Source: Larus michahellis (taxonomy: Eukaryota; Chordata; Aves; Charadriiformes; Laridae). Taken from it: a stretch of DNA of 64,000 nt. The stretch spans positions 63,033,142-63,097,141 of the forward strand of contig NC_133896.1 in NCBI RefSeq assembly GCF_964199755.1, in the 5' to 3' direction. This document shows, one piece after another, positions 36,645 to 50,100 of this stretch. The notes beneath the pieces are model-generated. The model did no database searches and was not told the DNA's origin. It was given only the letters and a program-made list of their open reading frames with translations. Every line of letters begins with the position of its first letter. The first letter of the stretch is position 1. The position numbers were made by a program, and so were the translations under genes.

Positions 36645-36710
36645 CTCCCAGTAGGACTGGATTTCCTGTTGGACTATGTCCAGCAGCTCGTAAACGAAAC
36701 GGTGGGAGGG
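36645..36710 (-). pseudogene. Degenerate duplicate of the transporter's last coding exon
   Basis: The frame YELLDIVQQEIQSYWEKV parallels the true C-terminus [14 protein letters not shown] plus stop at 38188-38252. The stop position TGA has become TGG, so the frame runs on to 36543. The acceptor region is pyrimidine-rich but has no clear AG in the right phase. DNA similarity continues on both sides of the stop. It lies 1.5 kb downstream of the real last exon and is probably a relic of a local duplication. Confidence 0.6.
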
Positions 36711-36848
36711 GAGGGGGGAAACGAGCCCTACAACCACTCTGCTGCTATCCCGGCTTAATTTAGCACAGGAACAGGAAGTAGTCATAATAAGAATAATAAT
36801 TCTCAATTGCTTTGGAAAAATAAACAAAAACAAAAAACCAACAACTTA

Positions 36849-36854
36849 TTTATT
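36849..36854 (-). terminator. Candidate polyadenylation signal for the transporter
   Basis: A minus-strand AATAAA lies about 1.34 kb after the stop codon. An ATTAAA near 37457 is an alternative. No transcript evidence. Confidence 0.3.
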
Positions 36855-38187
36855 TCCAAATCTTTACGGTGAATTTTACAAGTTTTGGTAGATTACATTG
36901 GGTTTGTAAATGGTACTTTGGTTTTACTCCAGTACATAAATGCTTGATAGAAAATATTAAAAATGCACCACGTTCTGCTATTCCTCTCTCTGGCCATCAT
37001 TAGAGGAGTCTCAGCAAACTACTTCCCATCTTTTAGGGAAAGATTAACAGTTAAGTGATTGGAAATAGCTAATTGCTGTTTTATCCGGACATAACATTGC
37101 CGGCCACATTAATAATGTAAACCAAAGTAATCCAATAATGGAAACCTTTCTTATGTCAATAGTTCAAATGAGCATTTACATATTGATTCAGCAAGTCATA
37201 TGAACACAGATTTAAAGTTAAAGCTCTGACATGAAGTCTTTCACGTCTTCTTACAGCACCAAAAGATGCACTTATTCAGGAATCTGCCCAAGTCTCATCG
37301 GTGATCTTGTCTAACTAAAGAAGAAACTGTATTTCACTGGAGTTGGGCTGAAATCTGAATTTTCAATTTCACTGGTAGTACCAGGTGAGGAGCGGGGCTG
37401 GGGAATTGGGGAGGGATCAGGATCTATTTCATCATGTTCTTGTTGATGTTTAGCTGTTTTTTTTAATGTGTTTGTACATTTTGAAATGTCATTTCAGAAA
37501 AATAAAAGTCGAAATATTATTTCAAAGCAAAAGAAACTTATTCTGCTTATACAATAATTAAAGTAAAACCTTACTTTGTTAATATTTTCCAATATCTTCT
37601 CATTAACCCGAATTTGCACTTTCTGGTGAATGAAGTTTTATCCCCCTGCCTCCTCCTTTCCAGTTCATCTACCGTATTTCTAATTTGCTCTTCCCACCCG
37701 CTTCTCTTCATAATGCTGGTCCACAGCACGGCTACTACAACACTTCAGTTTGAAACTTGCATTTGGCTTCCATGTATTGGACCCTACGTTCTGCAACATA
37801 CTCCCTTCCTCTGTTTGCCAAGTTAGGAAATTAAAAAATTGCATGTATATACATACACACACACATACGCACACACTATTTTACTGAGGACTGGGCTAGG
37901 CTGCAAAATTAGGATCTTGGTTTCGAAGACACTCTGCAGGCAAAGCAAGCTCATTTCAGAGAACTAACTTGTTCTGCTAAAAAAGAAAAGGTCAGAAACA
38001 GATGTGACACACTCTTGCCGATCCTGATTGCCAGGCTCAGGAACACTCGCAGCAAGGTTTCGGCTCAGGCTCATCCTCATTTGCAGTGATTAAAAGAACG
38101 AGAGCGTGGCCTGTCTTTGGTAGGATCAAAGGTATCGGAAACGGAGTAAGTAGATTTTATCTTCTCCTGTGAGTCCTGATGGTTTTC

Positions 38188-41100
38188 TCAGTAAGTCTTG
38201 ATTTCTTGTTGGACGACTTCCAGCAGTAACTGTAGTTTGTGTGTAAGATAATCTGAAAGGGGACGGGGCGGGGAGGGAAGGAAGAAAGTTTAGTCCAGAG
38301 GAAATCTCAAGATAGGGCTTAAAATCAGAGCATCAGCGTTGATGGCTGGATTACTATATTAGCAGATTGCTGTAACTCTTTCCTTTCTTGCTGTATGTTT
38401 TCTTCTGTTCAGTGGTTACCGATTCACCTCAGCCCAACATCAAGTCAAAAGAAAACAAGATTGATAACTGAAATTATAAATTAAACTCAGAACTGGGCTC
38501 TTTGTGTGACACCAGGGCTACACCCAAAGGAAATCTGTGCTAGACATTGCATGGAGCGGAGATGTATTTCATTTACGCACCCGCATCAGTGCCCAAAACC
38601 ATCCTGTCCTCGTCACCAAACAGATAGCCTTCAGGTAGCCCCATCTTCTCCTACCAGTCCTCTCCCCAGCCTTCAAGCAAGTATGTTTGTGCACGGGGTT
38701 ACAGTGTCTGCCTGTCAAGCTGTCCACCCTAACTTTTGATCTCGTTGCTCATTGTCAGCCAAATCTGACAGAGAGGTGAGGTGGTGATCCCGAAGATATG
38801 ATGAAGTTTAGCAGGAAGCAGGGTTGGGGTGCTCAAGTGACCCTCTCTGTTCCCTGCCGTTGGTAGACCTCAGCCCTGTCTTTTTTTAAAACAAAGCATC
38901 AGGCTGGCTTATCAGTCTATTCACAAGCCAGGCAGCCAGGGCCCGTGCCCGGCTGCCAACCACCCACAGCACAGCCTACCCCTCGTCTCTTTGGCTGCAG
39001 AGGCTGTGTCTTGGGAAAGCCATTGCAGGGGTGGCAGGGTTTGTGATTTAGGTTTCACGAGGTCTGTTGGTCATGGAGCAATTTGTGTTAGAGATGAGCC
39101 CTGGGAACAAACCAACATCCCCAGCCCTGACCCTGCTTAGGGTCCGCTATACTGAAACTCAAAAACATACTTACAAAACAGGCTACGGCAACGACTTGAC
39201 ATTTGCCTATGGATTATGAGGTAGTAGACTGGAAAACCACTTAAAACCATGGTGCATCCGATGCTAATGTTCACAGGGTCTGAGTAGAAAGACATTGCCA
39301 CTGTGAAGAGGCAGATGATGGTAAAAGAGACAGGAACGAACAAGGGAACCTGGGGAAAAGAGCACAGAAGACTCTCAGGCAAAACTGATGGCTGTGGCAA
39401 ATCGGCCTCCACACTTGCCAGTACACACTGTATTCACTTCTCCATCTTAAAGAAGATGAGAAAAATCAAATAGCTGTCCTCCACACTGCTTCTGTACCAT
39501 CAGTTGCAAATGAGTAGGATGCATAGAACAAAAATTGACTCATACCATCTTCGTAGCCCAGGTGCATGCCTCCTTGTATTCATGTGCATGAAAATGTAAA
39601 CCTCACTTGCAACGGGAAGCCAAGCAGGGGGAGAAGTCACCGATACCCCACTGGTTGCTGAATGTACTGCTCCTGTGCATGCACGTGTACCTACTTGCCA
39701 CCTGAGGCAACTGCTGGTGGAAAATCTGAAGCCAAGAGTAGGAGCAGCACTTTGAATTAAACCGTTCTTTGGTTATAACACTCATGACTCATTTTGACCT
39801 GCCTCCAGCTTGCCTGAGACTTAGAGCAGCCAAAATAGGATAAACCAGACACCCTATCTTCATAGCACTTGCATCAAGAACATGAGCTTCAATAACACCC
39901 TGACGAAAGACCAAAGAAGCAGTCAGCACTTCAGCCTTACCCTGTTGGGTGAGCCAATGCATCTGGGTTATTTGGAGAGTAAGTCAGAAGACTGCAATAA
40001 ACAATAAAACTGTGAAACATTCCCTCAGTCTTTGGATCCAACCTCAGCCAAGTTCCTCCTCGCCGTGGCTGATAGAACGAGGGAGCTGCTGGTCTCACCT
40101 AGGGTGACAATCTCTTTTCCGGTAACAGAGATCCTATTTTGGATGCTGACCATGCCAAGCTGGAAGAGTTTGGTTGCTCTAGCGGTGGCAGCCAGCCAGC
40201 CACCAAACTTATGTGCTCTTGCTGTCTTTCCAGCTGGAGCATCCCCTGCCAGCCTCTCCTACGTGCAGGCACTCACGCTGCCCATCTCCCTGAGAGGTGT
40301 GCGAGAGGACAGCTTCCTCCTCTTACTGGTGTTTTCTCACACCATTTCTAACTCAAAGTGCTACTGGGGAGAAGAAGTACCACCACAATCACATGTATTT
40401 TATGATTTGTTCTGTGTAAACTGGTGGCAGAAGACGACCTCTCTCTGGCCACTAGAGCGCAGCACATGCCCACACCACCTGCGCTCCTGCTGATAATTGG
40501 GCTTCGGGTTTGAAGTGGTTATAAACACGGGAGGGGGGGGGGGGGGGGGATAAAAAAATCAGCCAAACAGACCAAAAGCCCAGCATTTCCCTCCCTCACT
40601 TTATCCGCCTTTAGGAGCCGTTAAAAGCCTTAAATCTCTGTCTAAACCAAAATGGGGCAAAGTCTCAGCAGCTGAAAACGTCACCAGTGCTATCCACTAA
40701 TTAACTTCCCCTGAGAAGCTTGGTTTAAAAGAAAAAGAGAAAACATATTTACAATCTGGGTCTGGGTGAGTACGCGAGTGCAGCCAGCCAACAAACTGGG
40801 AAGCTTCAAGGTCCCTGCTAAACACACAGTCTCCAGCAAAGACAGAGAAGAAAAATTACCCCAATCTTCCCACCGGGCCTCGGGAGGCACAGGGAGGAGC
40901 CCTGGGAGCAGCGGGAAGCATTTCTGTCCCCTGAGCTTCTTGCTGATCGGCTGCCCGGTGCCTGTGGCCTCAGAGGTCCCCTCCCCAGGAGCTGGCTGGA
41001 TGCACCAGGCAGGCACAACTGGAGACAGGATCAAAATGTACCACTCAAGCACCACCTTGGCCAAACACCTTCTGCACATTATCCAGCAGCGGGAAAGGTG

Positions 41101-44100
41101 CTCCAAGCGCAAGAAAGCTGCTCCAGCACCAACTCCAACTTCCCCCACCAGGACGAGGAGCATCCCAGCACCCATCAGCGTAAGAAGGGCCACCAGAAGG
41201 GCCCAGCTGGAGGCTAGGGAAAGGCACAGGAGGATAAGGCGTCCTACACTTTGTGGTACACATCCAAGCTCTTTGCACATCCTCAGGGCCTGCAGCCACA
41301 ATAGTTGCACACGTGCTGCTTTACAATTTTTTTGTGCCAGCAGATGATACCCCATAAGCCAGGTTTGCTCCCAGGATCCCTCCGGCCATGCTCTTTTCCC
41401 CCAAGCCTGACACCCTCCTGCTTCTCAGCTAGAGCCGAGACTTACCTACCACTGAAAGAACATCCAGGCAAGGGCCTCTCCTTGCAGCCCACGAGAGACG
41501 GGCGTGGGAACTGCCTTCTGCACATCTCCCAGTTCCCAGCCTGAAACTTTGTCCCCTGGAGCAGGCTGCCATCCTAGAGACGTGACTGGTGACACCATGT
41601 AGAACCGGCTTTATAGGATTTACCATATCTGGCTGTTTGGGCACATTAACCGGTTTCAGGAGCTCCCCCTCATCCCTTATTGAGCAATAGGGATTGAGAC
41701 CCCTTGCAGCCTAAAGGCAGCTGTGGCCATGTAATGCTCTAATTATTAGCAAATAAGGAAGAGAAATGACAAGCCTGGGCATTCCTGGCTGTTAGATATG
41801 TGCCATGTGTTACCTTGAACGGGCTGCGCAGCTCCGGGTGACGGTGGCGATGGACAATGAGCCCAAGGGTGGCTAATCCTATGAAGAGCCATCGGGAAAA
41901 GCTGAAGAAGTTCATTAGATGGTAGATATCTCCGATACACACCATGGCAGTTACCAAAGGGAACTGAGCATTGTGAAGATGAAATACAGTCATTAAACCC
42001 TTACTACGGTCCTCGGACTAGAAAGGGTAATATGGATCACCTCCTCCGGCCCCCCTGCAATCACAGGCAGCTATTTCACAGCCCCAGCATTTCAGAGGTC
42101 AGCGAGCTTTACAAAACAGCGACACAGACTGAAGGCAAAAGCTCTGAACTCATTTTTATGATGTGCTACGCAAAGGAGCAATCCTTTCAAGATCAACAGC
42201 ATCTTTGATGCTTTATGTCCTAGGCAGGCCAATTAAAACATGCACGATCCAAAAGCCTGTGCTGTCGGCACAAAGGTTACCTACAAAGATACCTGCTAAG
42301 TTTTTAGCAACTTGGTTGACCTGCAAGAGGAACTGCAGCACAGTTAGGATGGAGCTGGACCATTGCCAGAAAAAAAAACCACCACCAAAACCGAGACCAT
42401 CTCTGCAAATGGTCGTTCCCTGCATTTCCACCATACCTGTGAATTTCAGTTTTCCAAATAGCCAAAGCCTGGCAGAGGTGTTTTCATAGGACCAAATCAA
42501 GCAGCAACCGTGGCAGATGGTAGGGACAGTACTTTTAAAAAAGGTGTCCAAGGCTATAAGGCAGGGACTTCGAGGTAGTGGGTTTGGATACCACTGCTGG
42601 CACAAGGGCACTTAATACTTTGCAGCCGTTTCCAATATTCCACCTTCTTTATTTTTCAGAGTCTGACTTAGTGTCTCAACACCCTTTAAAACTCCTCAGC
42701 TTCTCCAGGCTTTGCAAGAAAGCCAAGACAGCAAGAACAGGGCATGTCACACAGCCAGGTCTCCTTACCATCAACATGACAGCAGGAAGGGGTGTATGCC
42801 TTCGAATGTGGATCATGGAGAAGAGAGGAGGCCACTGTCCTTCCCTGGAAGCCACAAACAGAGTCCTAGGAAAAGACAGGGAGCCCTATGCATTAGCATC
42901 CCACATGCAGACTAGAAATGAGAAGATCAGCCGCTGGACTGACCTGAGGCCACAAGGCGCATCCCCAGCACAGGTCTGCTATTCAAGGCCACAGTTCTGC
43001 CTTTAGGTGCACTTTTGGGGCATTTGGAAGAAAACCCCAATGTTGAATTCCCATAGCTTTTCCAGGACCAGTTAGCTCAACGCAGTGCAGAGCCCACCAG
43101 CAGGACCACCAGCAGCATCCCCCTTGGGCGGCCCATTATCAGAGACCTTTGGGCAAGTCCAAAGTGACCATGAATGAGTTCAGGCTGGAAACAGAAGCAA
43201 GAAAGTTTCTTGCCATCAGAGAAAGGGTTAATCTTTCCAGTAGGAAGTGGAGGGGTCACAAATGTCAATTCTTTACAAGAGAGGCTGGTGAGTCTGTGAA
43301 AGCGAATTGTCAGTCTTGATGCCTATATTTTTTAATATATATATATTAAAAGATATAAAAATATATATAGATAAAAAAATAAAGTGCAATTTCCTCAAAT
43401 AATAGAGAATTTGCAATCCTCTGGCCAGCTATTGGAAAATATATTTTGGCATACTGCCGAGAGGCCAGCTACACACAAGACCAGCTACAAAAAGACAGCA
43501 GAGAGCTCCTTGCCTCCATCCCTCCTTCGACTCATGAAAGGGCGATTAGGGAGAAGGCATTGCATCCAATTTTATAAATTTAATATCCACAAACAAACCA
43601 TGCCAGAGCATCAGCTGGGCTGGAGCAGGGCCAAAAGCAGCTGGGGCAAGAGTGTAAAACTGTTTTTATTGCCGTCTCCGTGGTTTTGCAGGGGTGTGGC
43701 TGGCCAGCAGCCAGGGAGGCCCCATAGCTGTTTATGTGGCCTTTCTGCAGTGATTATGTTAATGGTGCCAAGATGGGGGAGAGAAAGGCAATAGGGACGC
43801 GCAGAACTGCTGTGCCATCCAGGGACTTCTCATCCTCAAAGAAAACCACTATCTAAAGGAGCTAATGGGGAGGATTCTCCGCACCTGTATTTAATACAGG
43901 ACTTCAGTGGATCAAGTAACTCATAAGCTTTCGCGGTATGAAACATCCCTTTCATATCAACTGATTTTTCCTTTTGCAATCCAAGCTGTGAAACAGAACC
44001 AGCTCCAGAGAGTTCACTCAGGTCCTTGGGACCAGCACGACGTGCTTCTCCATAAGCTCTGCCCTCCTCTCCAATTTCAAGGCTCCCATAAGGACGTGCA

Positions 44101-47100
44101 GTGTAGAGGCCAGTGAAGCTGGCAAGGTGACTTTGCCATGGAACAAAGCTTTACTTATTGCTACAACAAGACTTGTTGATCCTCAACTATTGCTTTAGGA
44201 ATAGCCTGTCCCTGATAATATTTCACTGAGCTCAAAGCAAAGTCCTCAAGGGAGAGTTTGCCTTTGGCCAGAGATCCTCACAACAGAGGGACCCCGTGCC
44301 CTCTAGCAGAGCAGCTGGGTGAACCCAGCGAAAGAAGAGCAGGTCTCACTGAGCAGCTGCCAACATCAACAAATCCTCTAGTTCACCAGAAACATTGACA
44401 TTTCACTTTAAACTGGGAATTTAAACCGAAGAGTGGGGTGGAAGATGATAAAAATCTTTGTTTCTGAGCAGCCCTAGGTACCAAAGCCTGGACCTGGCCA
44501 GAAATAGAAAGGGTCAACTCTTAGCCAACAGGAACCATCCTGTAGTTGATATTCTGTGAGTCAAAGGCCTTATTTTTCCCACAGGAGTGGCTAAAATGCC
44601 ATCATATGTGTGGGCAGTTGCACAGGTCGCTGGTGCTTCCCTCCAATTCAGTAAGCCTAAAGAGCAATAAATTCTTAGGGACGTGACCTTGAAAACGTGA
44701 AGATTCCTCCATTCATGGTTCCAAAGCAGGACAGTGCGACAAGAACAGGGACCACGGAGATCAGGCTTTTGAAGGCTCGCTGCACAAAGCTCTGGAGGAA
44801 GGGAAAGCGCGACTTTAGGAACATGTGGTGATCTCTAAACAACATCAGATTCAAGAGAAAGACAACTTCCTCCATCAAAGGAGTAAAATATGACTCACAA
44901 ATCTTGCTTTTTCTACTGTCATCTGAATGTTATTTTTCATTATCTTTTAGGCAAGACTAGAAGAAGTTACTGTCGTCCAATAATCCAGAGAAATGAGAAA
45001 GCGATAAGGCGCTTTATTCGAAAACCATCTCCAAAACACTTGCCATGACCACACCTTCCTTTAGCATAAGGATGACGGCAGGGGAGACGACTCACCACAG
45101 CCACAGCAGGAGAAGCCAGAACATCTTGCGTTCCCAGGACTGTGTAATAGGAGACATTGGTGAGCATGTACCCCACAATTACCGTGATGACGGACACGAT
45201 GACAGCCAGGGGGATATTTCTACAAGAAAGGGGAAGAGAGGCACACAAAGAACAAGCTGTTATCCCTTGTTATGCGCGCTACTACTGCAGATTGCGGCTG
45301 GAGTTGGTTCGGTGAACCCACAAACTTATTTCCTCTCATTCTGCATTTGGGAAAGCCACGCTACCCCAGATGCTGGTAACCCAAGACGACTTCTTCCCAG
45401 CCTTACCGTTCAGGTCTGACCAACTCTTCACGCACAAAGCTGGTCTGAAACCTGCAGGGTGGGAAGAGACAGGGAGAGAGTTTGAGCCATGCCACGGGGA
45501 CCAGTCTGCTGCCCGGGAGGCGCCCTCCTGTCACACCTACCAGCCTGAATACGCGAACATGCCTGCGTAAAAAGCCAGGGGCAGCTTATCCAAAACCAGC
45601 GACTGCCTGTCGAAAGCGTCCTGGAAGTTTTCGGTGTGGCCTGCAGAAGAGATAAACAAATGGACACGGAGCAGGAAAATGTCAGAGACGGGCTTCCTTC
45701 CCGCGGGATAACACCCCTTGTACCTCTTGCCCAGACCTGGGAAGAATGTTTGTGACTTCCTTGGAGACAGATATTCGGATTTGTTTCATTGCTTTAATTT
45801 GCAGCGCTGTGCTGACGCGTTTACTTCACAAACAGGGACAGAACAAATCCATCCCCCATCCAGCTACGGGACACATTTCAGGAAGGGCAACGGCGGCGGC
45901 TGGTTCTGTTTCAGACAGAGCCTGCTGTGGGAACGGGAGATCGTGGAGACGAGAGGACCCAAGTTGTCCTGTCCTTTCTTTAGGCCCAAAATTAATTCGC
46001 TGGGTTGGCCTCCCTCCTCCCTTCTTCCAGCCCCCCAAGCAGCTGGATGCACGCTTCTCTTTGATGTGGTGCAGCCAACGAGGCAGCTAATTTGGCTCTG
46101 TCTGTGCTCCCTCCTGATCCCGCTGCCGGAGCACTGACCCCAGCCCCATGCTGGCCGGAGCATGGGAACCAGGACGGAGGAAGAAGCAGGGAGCGGGGAC
46201 AGCCATCCTGGCCCCCCACTCCGGGCACAATCCCTGCCCGCCACCCCTGCCAGCCACCCCAGCTCGCCTGCAGGAGGAGGGAATGAGGACATGGAGGGAA
46301 AAGCAAATAAAATTTAAAAAGTAGAGGTGGCTCAGATAGAGATCCCATTTTACCAATCCCCCAATTTTCCTAAAAATTCTAAGCTTGAAATAACAACAAC
46401 AAAAAAATCAAACAAACAAACAAAAAAATACCAAGTCAGGATTTTGGATATGAACCATATTTTATCAAACTCAAAAAAAAAAAGTAAGGAAGGGAGAAAC
46501 ACCTAACGGCCTCTAATTCAAAGGAAGACTAATAAAAAATTCAGTCAAAAGCAGATGTATTTCCAGCATTTTCAAGTATGGGTAGCCCAAGGTTTGGTTC
46601 CACATCTATATTCAGTTCTCCCTGTCAAAATCTCTTTAAAAGTAAAAGGTACAGAGCTCACTTAGTTGGGCTTTGCCGGGAAAGGGATGAAATGGCAGAA
46701 GGCACGTGGAGAAAGTCAAGCCACTTTGATGGAGGTGCCTCTGCAAGGAGCTCTGTGACGAGATTTGGGCATTTGGGTTTGAAACACTGGCCCAGCAAGT
46801 CTCTAAAACAAACCTGACCCAAAGGGAACGTAATGGCAGAGGAAAGGACAAGAGTGTAACCATAGAAAGTAGAACAAGGCAAGGGAATCAGGCAAACTGA
46901 TTTAAAGGCACAAAACTTATTTTTAAGCACAAAAAACCCAAGTCAATAAGAAAACAGATTTGAAGAAAACTAAACCAAAATACCGGAGTGGGCATATCAG
47001 GGTAGTCTTTTTATGTTCTAAAATGACTGCTGGTAAGTGATGGTGCATAAAAAGGATTTATTGTCTGCAATGCATTAATGAGTGATTTACCGTCCCCCAT

Positions 47101-50100
47101 GAGTCACATTAAATACAACCTGTCATATTGGGGTCTCTTGGTGAATTCTCCCTCCAGATGTCACAGGCACTTCTCCTCCTCACTGGAGGACTGGTGCCAG
47201 GGCTCCAGATTGTCATTTAAAGGCATTCCTAACAATAATGGCTCAGGATTTCTAGCTGCAGGGCAGTCCTTCAGTTCAGAAGTGCTGCCAGCCCAACCGG
47301 ATCTTTGCATGTTCAAAGGAGCCAGCTCCAGACATCAAAAAGAAACAGGAAGGTGGTGGAGCCTACTGCCTGTGTTGTTTTCTCTGCAGAGGAAGGTAAG
47401 AGCACGAAGAGGGAGCAGGCTTCATCCCTTGAGTGGGAATGCCTTGGGCTCTTCTATAAACTGAGGCTTGGATTAAAGCCAACACTCTTGTATCACTCCC
47501 AAAAGATACTACTGGTAGTGGGGGGGTTTCCCCACTCTGGATGTGAGTATGCAACCCATGCGAGTCCAACGTAAGTTTACTAAGTTACTGCCCGTCTCTA
47601 TTAGGAGGTAAAAAACACATTAGCTTAAGCCACAGAAGGGTTAGAGATGCAGTTACCAGTGCTCAGCTGAGGGCCGATAACTCATTGCACAGCTGTGACT
47701 GTCACCACGGGATGCTGTCACACATCCCTGATGTCCATCAAATTTGTGCTGCTTTCGAAAGATTTCGAGCCACGCTGAAAACAGGCAGGTCTGACACCAA
47801 AGAAAGACCATCGACAGGGGAAGGTGCCTGTATGACCCTCAAACGGCCTCAGACACTGAGACTCGCTCAGTTTTGGGGCGCATCAGCCCAATGCAATGAT
47901 GCAGCTTAGTGCCAGCTACCGTGGTGTCAGCTCCCAGCAAATTCACATCCAGCAGACAAGCAGAGAAAGCTCCTGCCAGCGAAAGGAGGACCACACTCGT
48001 CACTAGGGACCAATAAAAGCCGCGATGGGTGAGTTATGTTGAGCACCCTCCCCCAGCCACGCAGCAGCGCACCTACCCTGGGCCAGCAGCATCATCCCTG
48101 GCACAATGATGAGCGCAAGGGCCAGCAGTTTGATGACGGAGAGAGCTGTCTGCAGCCGGGCACTCCAGGTGACGCTCCAGGAGTTGAGGGTGAGGACCGT
48201 GTCTGGAGAGGAGACCACACTGCTACAGCTGCAGCCCATGCTCAACACATGCAAGAAAAAAATACGGCAGCGCTGCCTGCTCTAGGGATGCCAGGGAGAA
48301 GGCTGTGTCTTTACAAAGAGGATGCCCGGGGTGAGAGATATCAGAAAATATTACAGTGTGGCCCAGTGTATAGTGCTTGAAGGGGGAGCTGAGTTATGCC
48401 CCTAAGAGGGACCAGGAGCCCGGTTCCTGTCGGGTGATCCACGCCTGCCTGGGGGGAAAGGTGTGAGTTTGCAGGGAGGTCTCAGCAGCCCCCTTCACAG
48501 CGGTCCCTGTGCCGGCACACACCAGCCTGGAGCAGGCAGGACAGCTTCACAGGCAGCAGGCGAGGAGTACAAAACCTTGAGCCTTACGCCCTCAACCCAG
48601 GTGGCATTTGCACAATTATAAGTGAAGAGTTTCTACTCCCGTACTTGGCACAATCCCCAGGGCTCCAGCTGCTCGACGGGGAAGCCCATTCTCCTTCTTA
48701 GAGAATATAGTGGCCCTGAACCAGCGCCTTGGATCAGGAATTTTTGTGTGGTCAAGGAGGTAAGATAGGGCCCCGATCCCACAGTTATCCTAGAAGATAA
48801 CACCCCATAAGTGACCCTGGTCTGGGGCAGAGAGGCTCGGAGATTGGCATTCCAGTAGAAGCTAGTACTTACAGTACCCCAGGAGAGACACGAGCTTCAC
48901 GGCGGGGACAGGGGCTGCACAGGGGGCAAAAAACGGCTCCAGCATGTAGCGTCCGAATGCCAAAGAAACCACAGCGCTGTTGGCAGGCCTGCAGGGGGGG
49001 GAAATCGAGTACAAACTGTGGTCTGTGGGCAGCCAAAAAACGGCATCATATAAAACCGCACAAAACTTGGGAGGGGGGAAAGTTTCCCCACCCAGCTTAA
49101 TCCTGCCCTCCCATGCAGATGGTGAATTCCCATAGAGCCTTTTTCATGGGTTTTTTTCAGTAACCAGGTAAAAAATCACATGCTGCAAAAAAGATTCATT
49201 CCAACTTGAAAGCAAAAGTTGAGATTAATTGTACTGAGCAACGGTTCATATGCCCTGCTTCATCTCAGCTTACGTGAAGGACGCAGGTTATTGAGAGGTG
49301 AGGACTTTCCTTTTAAAGTGAAAAAATAAATCATTTACAAATTTCTACAGTATTATCTAACTCGGGGTTAAATCAGCAAGTTGTCTGCACAAGAGAATCC
49401 AAAAAAGTTTCACAATGAAAACAGAAGATCTGAAATAAATCTGGCATCTATTGTCAGTCTCTGAACAACACTACGGCTCTTGGAGGATAGCAGCTGCCAG
49501 GGAAGAAGAGAGATATTCTTCAAGTACAGATCACACTGATCATGTGTAACTATTTACTCATTATGCCTTCTTCCTTTTATCACTGAAAATCTTTAAAAGT
49601 TGTTCAGATTTTTTTTTCTCTTTCCTTTACAAACTGCCAGGACCGTTCCCTGGTACCATAACTTGTTTTTGTTTTTTTTTCTTTAAATGATCATGGCAGC
49701 CATCAAAAGGCAAACAAACAAAAACTCTTACCTGATAGCAAAAAACTCTGCCCACAGGAATAAGAAACTTGGCAGAGGCCCTAATGTCTCTAAAATGTAG
49801 ATATAATGTCCTCCAGACTTGGTGATTCTTGTTCCAAGCTCTGCATAACACAAGGCACCTGGAAAAGTTCAGGTAGAAAGGCACTGAGTAAATCATCCCA
49901 TGGTTTTTCTCTTTTCTGTGAGACTTTCCAGGGATTTAATTAATCTGTTTAAAAAGTAGCGAATTAGAGGAAGAAAAAGGGCTTTAGCAGAACCACTCTT
50001 CCTTATTTTTGTGTACTACAGTGTTCTGAAGTAAGTTTTGAAGTAATTGATTTCTCTGTCAGAAGGAAGGAAATTCTCCATTTTTCTGGTTAATGGTACA

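Noticed and set aside
36305-36763. 152-codon plus-strand frame
   Set aside because: It is antisense to the degenerate duplicate transporter exon and has no recognisable domain.
45718-46356. Several frames of 110-142 codons on both strands
   Set aside because: They lie within a transporter intron, are GC-rich and unrecognisable; the real exons nearby use other frames.
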